DNA of 64,000 bases, from positions 62,001 to 126,000 of the forward strand of contig CAIOZU010000017.1 in the NCBI GenBank assembly GCA_903862885.1. The letters are read 5' to 3'. The stretch is from an uncultured Pseudomonadota bacterium. Lineage in GTDB: Bacteria > Pseudomonadota > Gammaproteobacteria > Steroidobacterales > Steroidobacteraceae. Within the stretch, counting starts at the first letter, position 1; each line of letters opens with the position of its first letter. The notes beneath the pieces were generated by a model. It saw nothing but the letters and a program-made list of their open reading frames with translations. It did not search any database and was not told the origin of the DNA. The position numbers and the translations under genes were made by a program. Below, in pieces: positions 1-7,293 of this stretch.

Positions 1-294
1 TAAGGGTTGCGATCGAAGGGATGGCCGCAAACCAGCGCTATAAATAATGAACCGCAAATTCACCATCAGCGCAGTCATCACCGACACCCAAATAGGCGCA
101 CCCACCACCAGCAGTGGCAAGGCAGCCAACTGAGCCGTCCCCGCATAGGCAAGCAATGAGTAGCTAATCGCTTGATGCAGTAATAGAGGCGACTTTGCCA
201 TCGCAATGCCAGTCACCAGTGACCAAGTCGCAATAGGCAATGCCACGGGGGCAATATCTGCACACCCTTTTAAGAAAAAGCTGCGTGCATTCAT
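1..294 (-). CDS. azlC: AzlC-family branched-chain amino acid permease, large subunit (partial)
   Basis: The 98 visible residues are the N-terminal part of an inner-membrane AzlC protein, which with small partner AzlD exports branched-chain amino acids. The sequence starts MNARSFFLKGCADIAP, followed by hydrophobic segments and the family-like stretches AYAGTAQLAALPLL and ALMVNLRFIIYSA, which correspond to the usual FAGSAQFA and LLVNLRHLLYS. The ATG at 294 was chosen because family homology begins there; a GTG at 306 is in frame and possible. The gene runs off the left edge, so AzlD, expected just downstream, cannot be seen. Family assignment is fairly sure; the substrate is inferred from the family. 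Confidence 0.75.
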   Translation of the reverse strand, partial: MNARSFFLKGCADIAPVALPIATWSLVTGIAMAKSPLLLHQAISYSLLAYAGTAQLAALPLLVVGAPIWVSVMTALMVNLRFIIYSAGLRPSLRSQPL

Positions 295-435
295 GGGCGT
301 TATCACGGATTCCAATAGAACGCCTCGGGGCTATAAGATGGGACAGCAGGCTAGCACTGTCTGGCTATCAAAACGAAGTGCAGCCGGTTGATGCCGGTTG
401 GAACATGCCTCACAAGAGCACTTAGCCGGTAACGA

Positions 436-1206
436 CTAATGAGGCACAGGGGGCGGTGGCCCATCCGTCCCCATCACCCACTCCTCAGGCGTCGCCCGTC
501 GATACACCGCATGAATCGATAGCGTTTTTATATTACGGGCTTTAAAAGTCACATGAGAGTCTAGACGATCATCCGTGAGGCGACTAAAACGCTCGCTCAC
601 ATCCAAGCGCTGACCGTCTTGACTTAAGATCACGAACGCACGCCCCTCCCAGCCCGCACGAACTTTTCGTGAGCCATAGCGATCCGTCATACTAAACGGC
701 GCCTCATCGCCAGGCGTGAGGTCACGGCGCCTCGCATCCCCTATGACTGTCACCTTGTTCAGTGTCTGCAAAAAATCAACGCGACTGGGTGGCGCAACAA
801 AAGCCGCTACGAAATCGTAAGGCCGGATCTTGCCCCAGGCGGTGGGTCGATTATCCATTGACATTGAATTGCTGCTATCGGCATCACTGCTCGCGCGGCC
901 GCCGCGACGGCCACCCTCACCGCCTTGTCGGCTATCGCTCGATGGAACCAGGGTCGGCGAATCACCGGTCGCCGTACTCGGCCGGAATGCCCGTGGCACA
1001 GGCAGCGCTTTGCGGATCATCGAACTGGCGTCGTCACTCGCGAGGGGATCTAAGAGCCAGTGGCCCGACAGATCAATGACAGGCGATGGCGTAGAGTCCA
1101 ATCGGGTCGCGGCACAGCCGGCCAAAAAAAACCCAAGGACGACGACCCCAAAGACCAGGAAGGCCGCTGTCCGATGGCCATCACCAACAGCCTGACTCAC
1201 AGTCAC
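436..1206 (-). CDS. Putative lipoprotein of unknown function
   Basis: From a GTG at 1206 the protein has 256 residues: an N-terminal hydrophobic segment ending in lipobox LAGC (Cys31), then a Ser/Gly/Arg-rich low-complexity stretch and a beta-rich C-terminal half. That suggests an outer-membrane or periplasmic lipoprotein. I do not recognise the family. The GTG overlaps the upstream gene's TGA as GTGA, typical of translational coupling; the frame stays open to a TTG at 1236, which is less convincing. It is the last gene of a three-gene minus-strand run of envelope proteins. The lipoprotein call rests on the lipobox; function is unknown. Confidence 0.6.
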   Translation of the reverse strand: MTVSQAVGDGHRTAAFLVFGVVVLGFFLAGCAATRLDSTPSPVIDLSGHWLLDPLASDDASSMIRKALPVPRAFRPSTATGDSPTLVPSSDSRQGGEGGRRGGRASSDADSSNSMSMDNRPTAWGKIRPYDFVAAFVAPPSRVDFLQTLNKVTVIGDARRRDLTPGDEAPFSMTDRYGSRKVRAGWEGRAFVILSQDGQRLDVSERFSRLTDDRLDSHVTFKARNIKTLSIHAVYRRATPEEWVMGTDGPPPPVPH

Positions 1207-1799
1207 TTGACGCTGTATCCCCGTCCCGTCAAACAAGCCGTCATCGCACGGTAGTAGTTCTCACGCTGAGCGCCCGCTTCTGTCGCGGTCACTGTCTGAT
1301 CCACCCGAGTGGGATCAAAGCCTGTTTTCCCATTGGCCCACCGGTGGCATTCATAACGATCGGTCGCAAGCTGTTCATCTGACTGCCGCTGACTGGGATA
1401 AACATATAACTCAGGTTCGGGTATGCCTTGCGATGCGGGCGTTGCTTGCTCCCTGACCACCCACTTCACAGGCGGCGCACTCAACCACAGACCGCTTGAA
1501 TCGTAATAAGGCCCCCAGCCCCACGGGGAACACGCCGTCGGACCCCATGACCAATCCCAGCCTGAGCCGCAACCATTCCAGAAGCCCACGCTGTAAAAAC
1601 CGTGGAAACCCGAATGACCGTAACCGCCCCGATAGTAACTCGGGTAGTAACCTGCTCCGTGACCTACTGGATACACTTGTGCATGTGAGACGGCATGGGG
1701 AGCACTGACCGCATGACCCGGCTGTGCTTTAACTGATAAAGCAATCAGCATGGCACTCGCCACAAAAACCCATGAACTGAATCGATGAGCCGATCGCAT
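1203..1799 (-). CDS. Secreted protein with YECHxWA...TGFDP C-terminal module
   Basis: A 198-residue exported protein. The N-terminus MRSAHRFSSWVFVASAMLI is a signal peptide, and a GGGAGA ribosome binding site sits just upstream of the ATG at 1799, which decides this start over the longer open frame. The middle is rich in Gly, Tyr, Trp and Ser. The C-terminal part contains RYECHRWANGKTGFDP and ends RGYSVK. The neighbour upstream (1816-2370) has the same C-terminal module (RYECHNWAVKQTGFDP, RGYTVK), so the two are paralogues, but this copy lacks the glycine zipper. Probably periplasmic or cell-surface; molecular role unknown. Confidence 0.65.
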   Translation of the reverse strand: MRSAHRFSSWVFVASAMLIALSVKAQPGHAVSAPHAVSHAQVYPVGHGAGYYPSYYRGGYGHSGFHGFYSVGFWNGCGSGWDWSWGPTACSPWGWGPYYDSSGLWLSAPPVKWVVREQATPASQGIPEPELYVYPSQRQSDEQLATDRYECHRWANGKTGFDPTRVDQTVTATEAGAQRENYYRAMTACLTGRGYSVK

Positions 1800-1815
1800 G
1801 ATTGCTCTCCCGATC

Positions 1816-2370
1816 TTACTTAACGGTGTAGCCACGCCCTTCAAGGCAGGCACTGATTGCCCGACGATAATTACTGGCGCGATCATGTATCGATGCATTG
1901 TCTGCCGCGACCTGCGCATCGACGCGATCCCGCGCTTGACGATTGGCCTCATTCTGCGACTCATCCGCCACGGCGCCTAATGTGGCGCCGGCCACCGCAC
2001 CAACCAAAGCGCCGACCCCTGCGCTATTGGGATTAGAGACTGTCGCCCCCAACATGGCGCCGATCACTCCGCCCGCCAATACATTCGAACCAGGCGGCGG
2101 ACCTGCCTGAATCACGTGCACCCGATATTGCGGCGCAAGGCCCGGCCGGCTCGGATCAAAACCTGTTTGCTTGACCGCCCAGTTATGACACTCATAGCGA
2201 TCCCGATCACTTTGCTCAGCCGTCTGGCCTTGCGCAGGATAAGCCACTAACTCGGCAGGTGCCGGTGCGGGCGCAGGTGGGGCTTGACGCACGATCACCC
2301 GCGTCGGACTCACGCACGCCGACAAACACAATGCCGCAGCCACTGCAGACAAACGAATTACAGCACGCAT
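1816..2370 (-). CDS. Glycine-zipper lipoprotein
   Basis: A 184-residue lipoprotein: signal peptide with lipobox LSAC (Cys19), then the shared module RYECHNWAVKQTGFDP, then a glycine-zipper hairpin (GGVIGAMLGATV and VGALVGAVAGATLGAV) and a helical C-terminus ending CLEGRGYTVK. Such zippers insert in or associate with the outer membrane (compare the SlyB/OsmB/Rick_17kDa families). The ATG at 2370 follows a GGGAGA ribosome binding site, favouring it over the longer frame to 2406. First gene of the minus-strand run, 16 bp before its paralogue. Stress induction is common for such proteins but no promoter was identified. Confidence 0.7.
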   Translation of the reverse strand: MRAVIRLSAVAAALCLSACVSPTRVIVRQAPPAPAPAPAELVAYPAQGQTAEQSDRDRYECHNWAVKQTGFDPSRPGLAPQYRVHVIQAGPPPGSNVLAGGVIGAMLGATVSNPNSAGVGALVGAVAGATLGAVADESQNEANRQARDRVDAQVAADNASIHDRASNYRRAISACLEGRGYTVK

Positions 2371-2694
2371 CAACTGTCTCCCAAAAAAAACCAACGCACT
2401 CACCAAACGCCGATGACCACCGATCGTTGACCTTCAACGCAAGCGACCCATGACCGCTTTGGCATTAGAGCCCGAGAATAGACTTAGGTTCCATTGTTTT
2501 ACAGTTCTTAACCTGAACCTCGTCCTTCAAAACACCGTACAGGACCGTCACCATCACCGCATCAGTCTTCATCACTATAGAACGGCAATCAGTCTAGAAT
2601 CCTCAAAATAATACGAATTTAGGTGTTTTTGTGCATCTTTCAGTCAATAGCCCCTTCCCACACCCTTTAGATCACCGATTTTTCGGGGGCCCCC
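2371..2694. other. Divergent intergenic region, no gene seen
   Basis: These 324 bases separate the minus-strand glycine-zipper gene from the plus-strand ABC exporter and must carry both promoters. The part nearest the exporter (about 2580-2650) is AT-rich relative to its surroundings. I could not pick out a convincing -35/-10 pair, operator or RNA. Confidence 0.4.
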
Positions 2695-4500
2695 ATGGCT
2701 GATCACTCCTCTGATAGGCCAAAAGCGCGCTCTTTGGCCCCCTTAGCGGCCTTAAAACCCTTCGCTCGCCCTTACCGCGCAAGAGTCATCGGGGCGCTTG
2801 CCGCACTGATCGTCGCCGCGGCCGCCATGCTGGCCCTTCCCCTAGCCTTGAGGCAGCTGATCGACCATGGATTGGCCGCCAACAGTGCCGCCACCATCGA
2901 TCAGTATTTTTGGGGGTTCCTGGCGGCTGCTGTGGCCTTCGGCGGATTTGCGGCACTGCGCTTTTATCACGTGACCTGGGTGGGCGAGCGCATCGTCGCC
3001 GATGTGCGCGCAGCCGTGTATGCCCGGGTCATCCGCATGGACCCCACTTTCTTTGAAGTAACCCGCACGGGCGAAGTGCTCTCTCGCCTCACCACCGACA
3101 CGACGCTGGTTCAAACCATTGCCGGCTCATCACTCTCCATCGCATTGCGCTCGGTGTTAAGCCTCGCCGGCGCGCTGGTATTGTTGGCCCTCACCAGTCC
3201 CAAACTCACCGGTGCGCTCGCCATCATGCTGCCGCTGGTGATCGTGCCGCTGATTGTGGTGGGTCGACGTGTCCGCGCGCTATCGCGCGCCTCCCAAGAT
3301 CGCATTGCTGATGCCAGCGGGCTGGCCGGTGAAACCCTCAACGCCATTCAAACGGTACAGGCATATACGCTTGAAGCACTACAAAGCGCGCGCTTCAACA
3401 AAGCCGTAGAAGACAGCTTTAACACGGGCATTGCACGCACCAAGGTGCGCGCACTGCTCACCGCACTCGGCACGATGCTGGTATTTGGCGCGATGACGGC
3501 GGTGTTATGGCTGGGGGCGCATGAGGTGTTGGCGGGGCGGATGACCGGTGGCGCGCTCAGTCAGTTTCTCCTGTATGCCGTCTATGTCGGCAGTGCCTCT
3601 GCCATGCTCTCCGAGACTTTTGGTGAGATCCAGCGCGGCGCAGGCGCGATGGAGCGTTTATCTGAATTGCTGGCCGCCACGCCAGCCATTCGTGAGCCAC
3701 ACACACCGGCCGCCTTCCCGCTGCGCGCTCAAGGTCGCATCCAATTAGACAATGTCTCATTCCGCTATCCATCCAGACCTGACACCCCGGCACTCGATCA
3801 AGTGACGATCGATATCGCCCCCGGCGAAACGGTGGCCTTAGTCGGGCCATCGGGCGCAGGCAAAAGCACACTGTTTCAGTTGCTGCTGCGTTTTTATGAT
3901 CCCTCCGTGGGCTCCGTGCGCGTCGATGGCATCGATATCTCAGCGGTCGCCCCGGAGACCTTGCGCCGCCAAATTGGACTCGTGCCCCAAGACACCGTGC
4001 TGTTTGGCGCCACTGCCCGAGAGAACATCGGTTACGGACGCCCGGGGGCCAGCGATCATGACATTACCCAGGCCGCGCACGCGGCAGCGGCTGATGAGTT
4101 CTTAAGCAAATTACCGCAAGGCTATGACAGCTTCTTAGGTGAGCGAGGACTCAGGCTATCCGGCGGTCAACGTCAACGCCTCGCGATTGCTCGAGCCGTG
4201 CTTAAGGATCCACCGATCCTGCTATTGGATGAAGCCACCAGTGCGTTAGATGCAGAAAGCGAGCGTCTCGTACAAGAGGCGCTTGAGAAACTGATGAAAA
4301 ACCGCACCACCATCATCATTGCGCATCGCTTAGCGACCGTGCAAAAAGCAGATCGCATCTTGGTCATGGATCAGGGGAAAATCGTCGGGCAGGGGACACA
4401 CGCTGAACTCATCAACAGTAACCCGCTGTATGCGCGCTTAGCGGCTTTGCAATTACAAGCGGCCAGCCCGCAACTCGCACCCAGTCACACGCTGGCTTAG
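2695..4500 (+). CDS. MsbA-like ABC exporter, fused permease/ATPase half-transporter
   Basis: This 601-residue protein has the full half-transporter layout: an N-terminal six-helix transmembrane domain (about residues 25-320) and a C-terminal nucleotide-binding domain. The ATPase shows Walker A GPSGAGKS (384-391), signature LSGGQ (488-492), Walker B ILLLDEATSALD and the switch histidine in IIAHR, so it should be catalytically competent as a homodimer. Length and order fit the MsbA/LmrA group (COG1132), which flips lipids or exports hydrophobic compounds. The ATG is preceded by GGGGGC. It stands alone; no lpxK or kdsB neighbour argues for true lipid A export, so the substrate is left open. Confidence 0.9.
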   Translation: MADHSSDRPKARSLAPLAALKPFARPYRARVIGALAALIVAAAAMLALPLALRQLIDHGLAANSAATIDQYFWGFLAAAVAFGGFAALRFYHVTWVGERIVADVRAAVYARVIRMDPTFFEVTRTGEVLSRLTTDTTLVQTIAGSSLSIALRSVLSLAGALVLLALTSPKLTGALAIMLPLVIVPLIVVGRRVRALSRASQDRIADASGLAGETLNAIQTVQAYTLEALQSARFNKAVEDSFNTGIARTKVRALLTALGTMLVFGAMTAVLWLGAHEVLAGRMTGGALSQFLLYAVYVGSASAMLSETFGEIQRGAGAMERLSELLAATPAIREPHTPAAFPLRAQGRIQLDNVSFRYPSRPDTPALDQVTIDIAPGETVALVGPSGAGKSTLFQLLLRFYDPSVGSVRVDGIDISAVAPETLRRQIGLVPQDTVLFGATARENIGYGRPGASDHDITQAAHAAAADEFLSKLPQGYDSFLGERGLRLSGGQRQRLAIARAVLKDPPILLLDEATSALDAESERLVQEALEKLMKNRTTIIIAHRLATVQKADRILVMDQGKIVGQGTHAELINSNPLYARLAALQLQAASPQLAPSHTLA

Positions 4501-4520
4501 ACGATTACTTAGGTAATCGT
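4501..4520. terminator. Perfect inverted repeat between convergent genes
   Basis: ACGATTAC and GTAATCGT form an 8-bp perfect stem with loop TTAG directly after the ABC exporter stop and overlapping the stop codon of the minus-strand fragment. It could serve as a bidirectional terminator, but there is no T-run on either side. Confidence 0.4.
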
Positions 4521-5060
4521 CAAGCTCACGGTCGCTGTCTTGGAGAGCGATCTACTAGTGCCATTCAGCGTGACGGTCACCGGAGAGCGAATGGTTTTTG
4601 CGTTAGATGACGCCTTAAAGGTCACCGTCGAACTGCCGGCACCACTCATCGAGCTCGGGCTAAAGCTTGCCGTCAAGCGACTTGGCAGACCGCTCGCTGA
4701 CAAATTCACCTCTGAGTTAAACTTATTAACGGCGACAGTCGAGAACGTCACCGTTCCCGTGTTACCACTTAGCCCATGCTTCACAGAGAGCATTGATGGC
4801 GAAACGGACACCGTAAAAAAAGGTGTCACAACTACGTTGACCGTAATCGAAAAAGCGTAGGTCAATCCGCCACCAGTAGCCACCAGCTGTGGACTGTAAG
4901 ACCCAACAACGGCGCTGGCTGATGCAGAGAAGGTCACAGTGCTCTTTCCAGAGCCCGGCGATGGAATCGAGCTCGAAGAAAATTGAGCTGTCACGCCACT
5001 AGGTAAGTTAGTAGCAGATAAAGCAACCGCTGCAGAAAAACCAAAGTGGCCATCCTCCGG
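4509..5060 (-). pseudogene. 5'-truncated Ig-like repeat protein (C-terminal remnant)
   Basis: The readable part is two tandem beta-sandwich repeats of the kind found at the C-terminus of secreted proteases and surface proteins: GFSAAVALSATNLPSGVTA then SEVNLSASGLPSRLTA, each followed by a Ser-rich FSxSS...STVTF strand pattern, ending VSLTIT. The homology begins in the middle of a repeat near 5050. Upstream the open frame continues to 5288 into Arg/Pro-rich translation with no resemblance to the repeats, no signal peptide and no believable start. I read this as the tail of a larger secreted protein whose 5' part was deleted or replaced. No function should be assigned. Confidence 0.6.
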
Positions 5061-5274
5061 ACGACTGGAATCAACTACTGGCAGAGGCGCGTACCGAGAG
5101 CGACCGACTTGAGCGCATCGCGGCAGGGGTCGCGCAGGTGCAGCCCTGAATTGGGAACGCGCTTGCCTTCCATGGCGAACAGAGAGACCGCCAACGTGCA
5201 AAAGCTGGTGCGGTAGCGCAGGTGCCGCGCGCGAGGCAATGACCGAAAACCGCGCCAACACTGGGGCTTCGGGC
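5061..5274. other. Unassigned segment between truncated gene and tRNA
   Basis: About 215 bases that match neither neighbour. All frames are open in short stretches only. One plus-strand frame reads DDWNQLLAEARTESDRLERI and then stops at about 5148, resembling a coiled-coil tail of an unknown protein. Its position next to a tRNA gene and a truncated gene suggests a recombination scar. Confidence 0.35.
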
Positions 5275-5307
5275 AAAAAAAATCCCAACCGATAAGAGTT
5301 GGGATTT
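5275..5307 (-). terminator. Rho-independent terminator of the tRNA gene
   Basis: On the minus strand AAATCCCAAC and GTTGGGATTT form a 10-bp stem with an 8-nt loop followed by a run of T residues, 8 bp past the tRNA CCA end. This is a textbook intrinsic terminator for the tRNA transcript. Confidence 0.85.
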
Positions 5308-5314
5308 CACATTT

Positions 5315-5660
5315 TGGTGGGCCCGCAGGGACTCGAACCCTGAACCAAGGGATTCACTGTTCCCCACGATTTCCCGTGGGAGTGGACTATCTCTTCACCC
5401 TCGCCGTTTTTTAAAACGACGGTCGGGTGCGGGACGCTCCTGCCTGTTATTAAGAGCATGTGGGGCCAAACCCCAGCTCTCAGGTAGTCTCTGCACCTTC
5501 CGGCGGTTCACCGCCGGCTTGGCTCAGGGTTGCCATCGGACCTAGTCCGGTCAGGGTTCCCTGAATTCATCCCGTCCACTTCACGCGTTACCCCGTGAAG
5601 GCACCTTCCCGACTGTTCGAGTCGATGAGTCCCCTGCTCTAACCGTTGAGCTACAGGCCC
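5315..5660 (-). tRNA. tRNA-Ile2 (CAU anticodon) gene interrupted by a group I intron
   Basis: Exon 1 is 5625-5660 and exon 2 is 5315-5354. Joined, they give a 76-nt tRNA: acceptor GGGCCTG pairs with CGGGCCC, D-arm GCTC/GAGC, anticodon stem GGGGA/TCCCT with loop CTCATAA, T-arm CAGGG-TTCGAGT-CCCTG, discriminator A and an encoded CCA. The anticodon is CAU. I favour the minor isoleucine tRNA, whose C34 is changed to lysidine by TilS, because the anticodon stem (GGxGA/TCxCT) resembles E. coli tRNA-Ile2 and the Azoarcus group I intron sits at the same place in tRNA-Ile(CAU). Elongator tRNA-Met is the alternative. The intron breaks the gene after the anticodon U, so splicing is needed for function. 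Confidence 0.85.
5355..5624 (-). ncRNA. Group I self-splicing intron (IC3-like), 270 nt
   Basis: The insertion has group I hallmarks in the right order on the minus strand. The 5' splice site follows CAU; an internal guide GUG (5602-5604) can pair with CAU to give the obligatory U-G pair. P2 is formed by CTTCACG/CGTGAAG. The core stretch GATGGCAACCCTGAGCCAAGC is very like Azoarcus. R is GTGCAGAGACTA (5485-5496) and S is GAAGAGATAGTCC (5384-5396), with GACTA/TAGTC forming P7. A P9 hairpin CCCACG/CGTGGG follows and the intron ends in G (position 5355). It encodes no homing endonuclease. The Azoarcus intron is about 205 nt; the extra length lies in the P1 loop and in the region between R and S. 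Confidence 0.88.
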
Positions 5661-5755
5661 ATTGCCAGTCTAGCAAGAGCGGCGGCCTCCCGCGCGTCTA
5701 CGCGGGCAACAAGGCCATACCCTAAGTGTCGCGTCGGCCTTACACTCTGACCCCT

Positions 5756-7189
5756 ATGAACACTCTTTTACTGGTGGGTCTGGGTGCACTCGCAATAGGC
5801 ACCCTCGTGGGGTTTTTAGTGGGCGGGAATCGCCGAGCCGCTCAATTTGAGCAACGCCTGCTCGATGAAACGCGCTTGAGAAGTGCGGCGGAGGCGGCCC
5901 TATTGCAACTGGATCGACTCAAAGAAGACCTCGCCCGCCGCGATCAAGAGCTATCCACGGTGCGAACCGAGGCCCGAACCCTCAGTGAAAACAGCCATAC
6001 GCTAGCGGCCCAATATGCCGCCCAAAGTGCCGCCCTCGCCGATGAACGAAAGCTCTTAGAAAGCGCCCAAGCACAGCTCACCGATGTCTTTAAATCCCTC
6101 GCCGCTGACACACTCAAGGCCAACAACCAGCAATTCATGGATTTAGCGAAATCCCAGTTTGAGACCCTACAAAAATCAGCCCAAGGCGATCTCGAAAGCC
6201 GCCAACAAAGCTTTGCCCAGCTGGTCCAGCCGGTGCGGGAGTCGCTTGAAAAGGTACAAACCAAGATAGGCGAGATCGAAAAAGACCGCGTGGGCGCTTA
6301 CAGCGCCCTGCTGACACAGGTCGAACATTTGGCGGTCGGCCAGTCGGACTTGAAACGCGAAACCGGCAACCTGGTCGGTGCCCTGCGTCGACCCACCGTC
6401 CGCGGCCGCTGGGGCGAATTGCAACTTCGCCGGGTAGTGGAACTGGCCGGCATGCTGGGCGAAGTGGATTTTGTGGAACAGGAAAATGTCTCCACTGAAA
6501 ACGGCGATTTGCGGCCGGATCTGGTGGTGAAGCTGCCCGGTGGTAAAAGCCTCATTGTCGACGCCAAAGCCCCGCTAGAAGCCTATCTGGACTCCCTAGA
6601 GCTCACCGATGAAACCGCACGTTCGGCGAAATTAGCTGATCATGCACGCCAAATTCGCGATCATATAAACAAATTGTCGCAAAAACAGTACTGGGGCCAG
6701 TTCGCCAACAGCCCAGAGTTTGTGGTGTTGTTTATCCCTGGGGAGGTGTTTTACAGCGCCGCCTTAGAGCAAGACCCGACTCTCATTGAGGCCGGGATCA
6801 ACAAAAAGGTGATTTTGGCGACACCAACCACACTGATCGCTTTACTGCGTACCGTGGCCTACGGCTGGCGACAAGAAGCCTTGGCTGACAATGCCCAGAA
6901 GATCGCAGACCTCGGCCAAGAACTGTATGAGCGCTTGCAGGTGATGGCCAGTCACTGGAACAGCATGGGGGCGGGTCTTAAGAAAGCGGTAAGCGCCTAT
7001 AACGATGCGGTCGGCTCATTGGAGTCGCGGGTACTACCGACGGCGCGCCGCTTTCGCGATCTGAATGTCGGTCGAGAGGCGAAAGAGATTGAGCTGGCCT
7101 CCCCCTTGGATGCGCTCCCTCGGGACGTGCAAGCAGAGGAGATGCGCACTCTACCCGGCCCCTCTGGACACGATCCCACCCGCAACTGA
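5756..7189 (+). CDS. rmuC: DNA recombination protein RmuC
   Basis: A 477-residue RmuC homologue, from a family whose loss affects recombination at inverted repeats in E. coli. It has an N-terminal membrane anchor (MNTLLLVGLGALAIGTLVGF), a long coiled coil (about residues 30-190) and the C-terminal nuclease-like domain. Conserved pieces are RGRWGELQLRRVVELAGM, LIVDAKAPLEAYLD and FVVLFIPGEVFYSAALEQDP. The start is set at the ATG at 5756 because the anchor begins there; a GTG at 5726 in the same frame has AAGG upstream and cannot be excluded. It is divergent from the intron-bearing tRNA gene, with about 95 bp between them. Confidence 0.9.
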   Translation: MNTLLLVGLGALAIGTLVGFLVGGNRRAAQFEQRLLDETRLRSAAEAALLQLDRLKEDLARRDQELSTVRTEARTLSENSHTLAAQYAAQSAALADERKLLESAQAQLTDVFKSLAADTLKANNQQFMDLAKSQFETLQKSAQGDLESRQQSFAQLVQPVRESLEKVQTKIGEIEKDRVGAYSALLTQVEHLAVGQSDLKRETGNLVGALRRPTVRGRWGELQLRRVVELAGMLGEVDFVEQENVSTENGDLRPDLVVKLPGGKSLIVDAKAPLEAYLDSLELTDETARSAKLADHARQIRDHINKLSQKQYWGQFANSPEFVVLFIPGEVFYSAALEQDPTLIEAGINKKVILATPTTLIALLRTVAYGWRQEALADNAQKIADLGQELYERLQVMASHWNSMGAGLKKAVSAYNDAVGSLESRVLPTARRFRDLNVGREAKEIELASPLDALPRDVQAEEMRTLPGPSGHDPTRN

Positions 7190-7293
7190 CCCCCTAACCC
7201 GTCTAGGCGCCTGCCCCCTGAGATAGCGAGACCCGACCCCGCTGTGAGAAGGTAGGCGACCCAGACTCGGAAGCACGCTATCCTTCGCCGCCG

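Noticed and set aside
4540-4860. 106-codon plus-strand open frame with valine/threonine-rich translation
   Set aside because: It is the shadow of the Ig-like repeat fragment on the minus strand, where the repeat pattern is clearly readable.
5071-5367. A 98-codon minus-strand open frame across the tRNA 3' part and the unassigned segment
   Set aside because: It reads through tRNA exon 2, the terminator and the scar; composition is random-like and it has no start signal or homology.
5315-5660. First impression of a tmRNA (about 350 nt, tRNA-like ends)
   Set aside because: The ends form a full tRNA with a CAU anticodon loop once the middle is removed, and the middle has group I R and S elements; no tag-peptide reading frame was identified.
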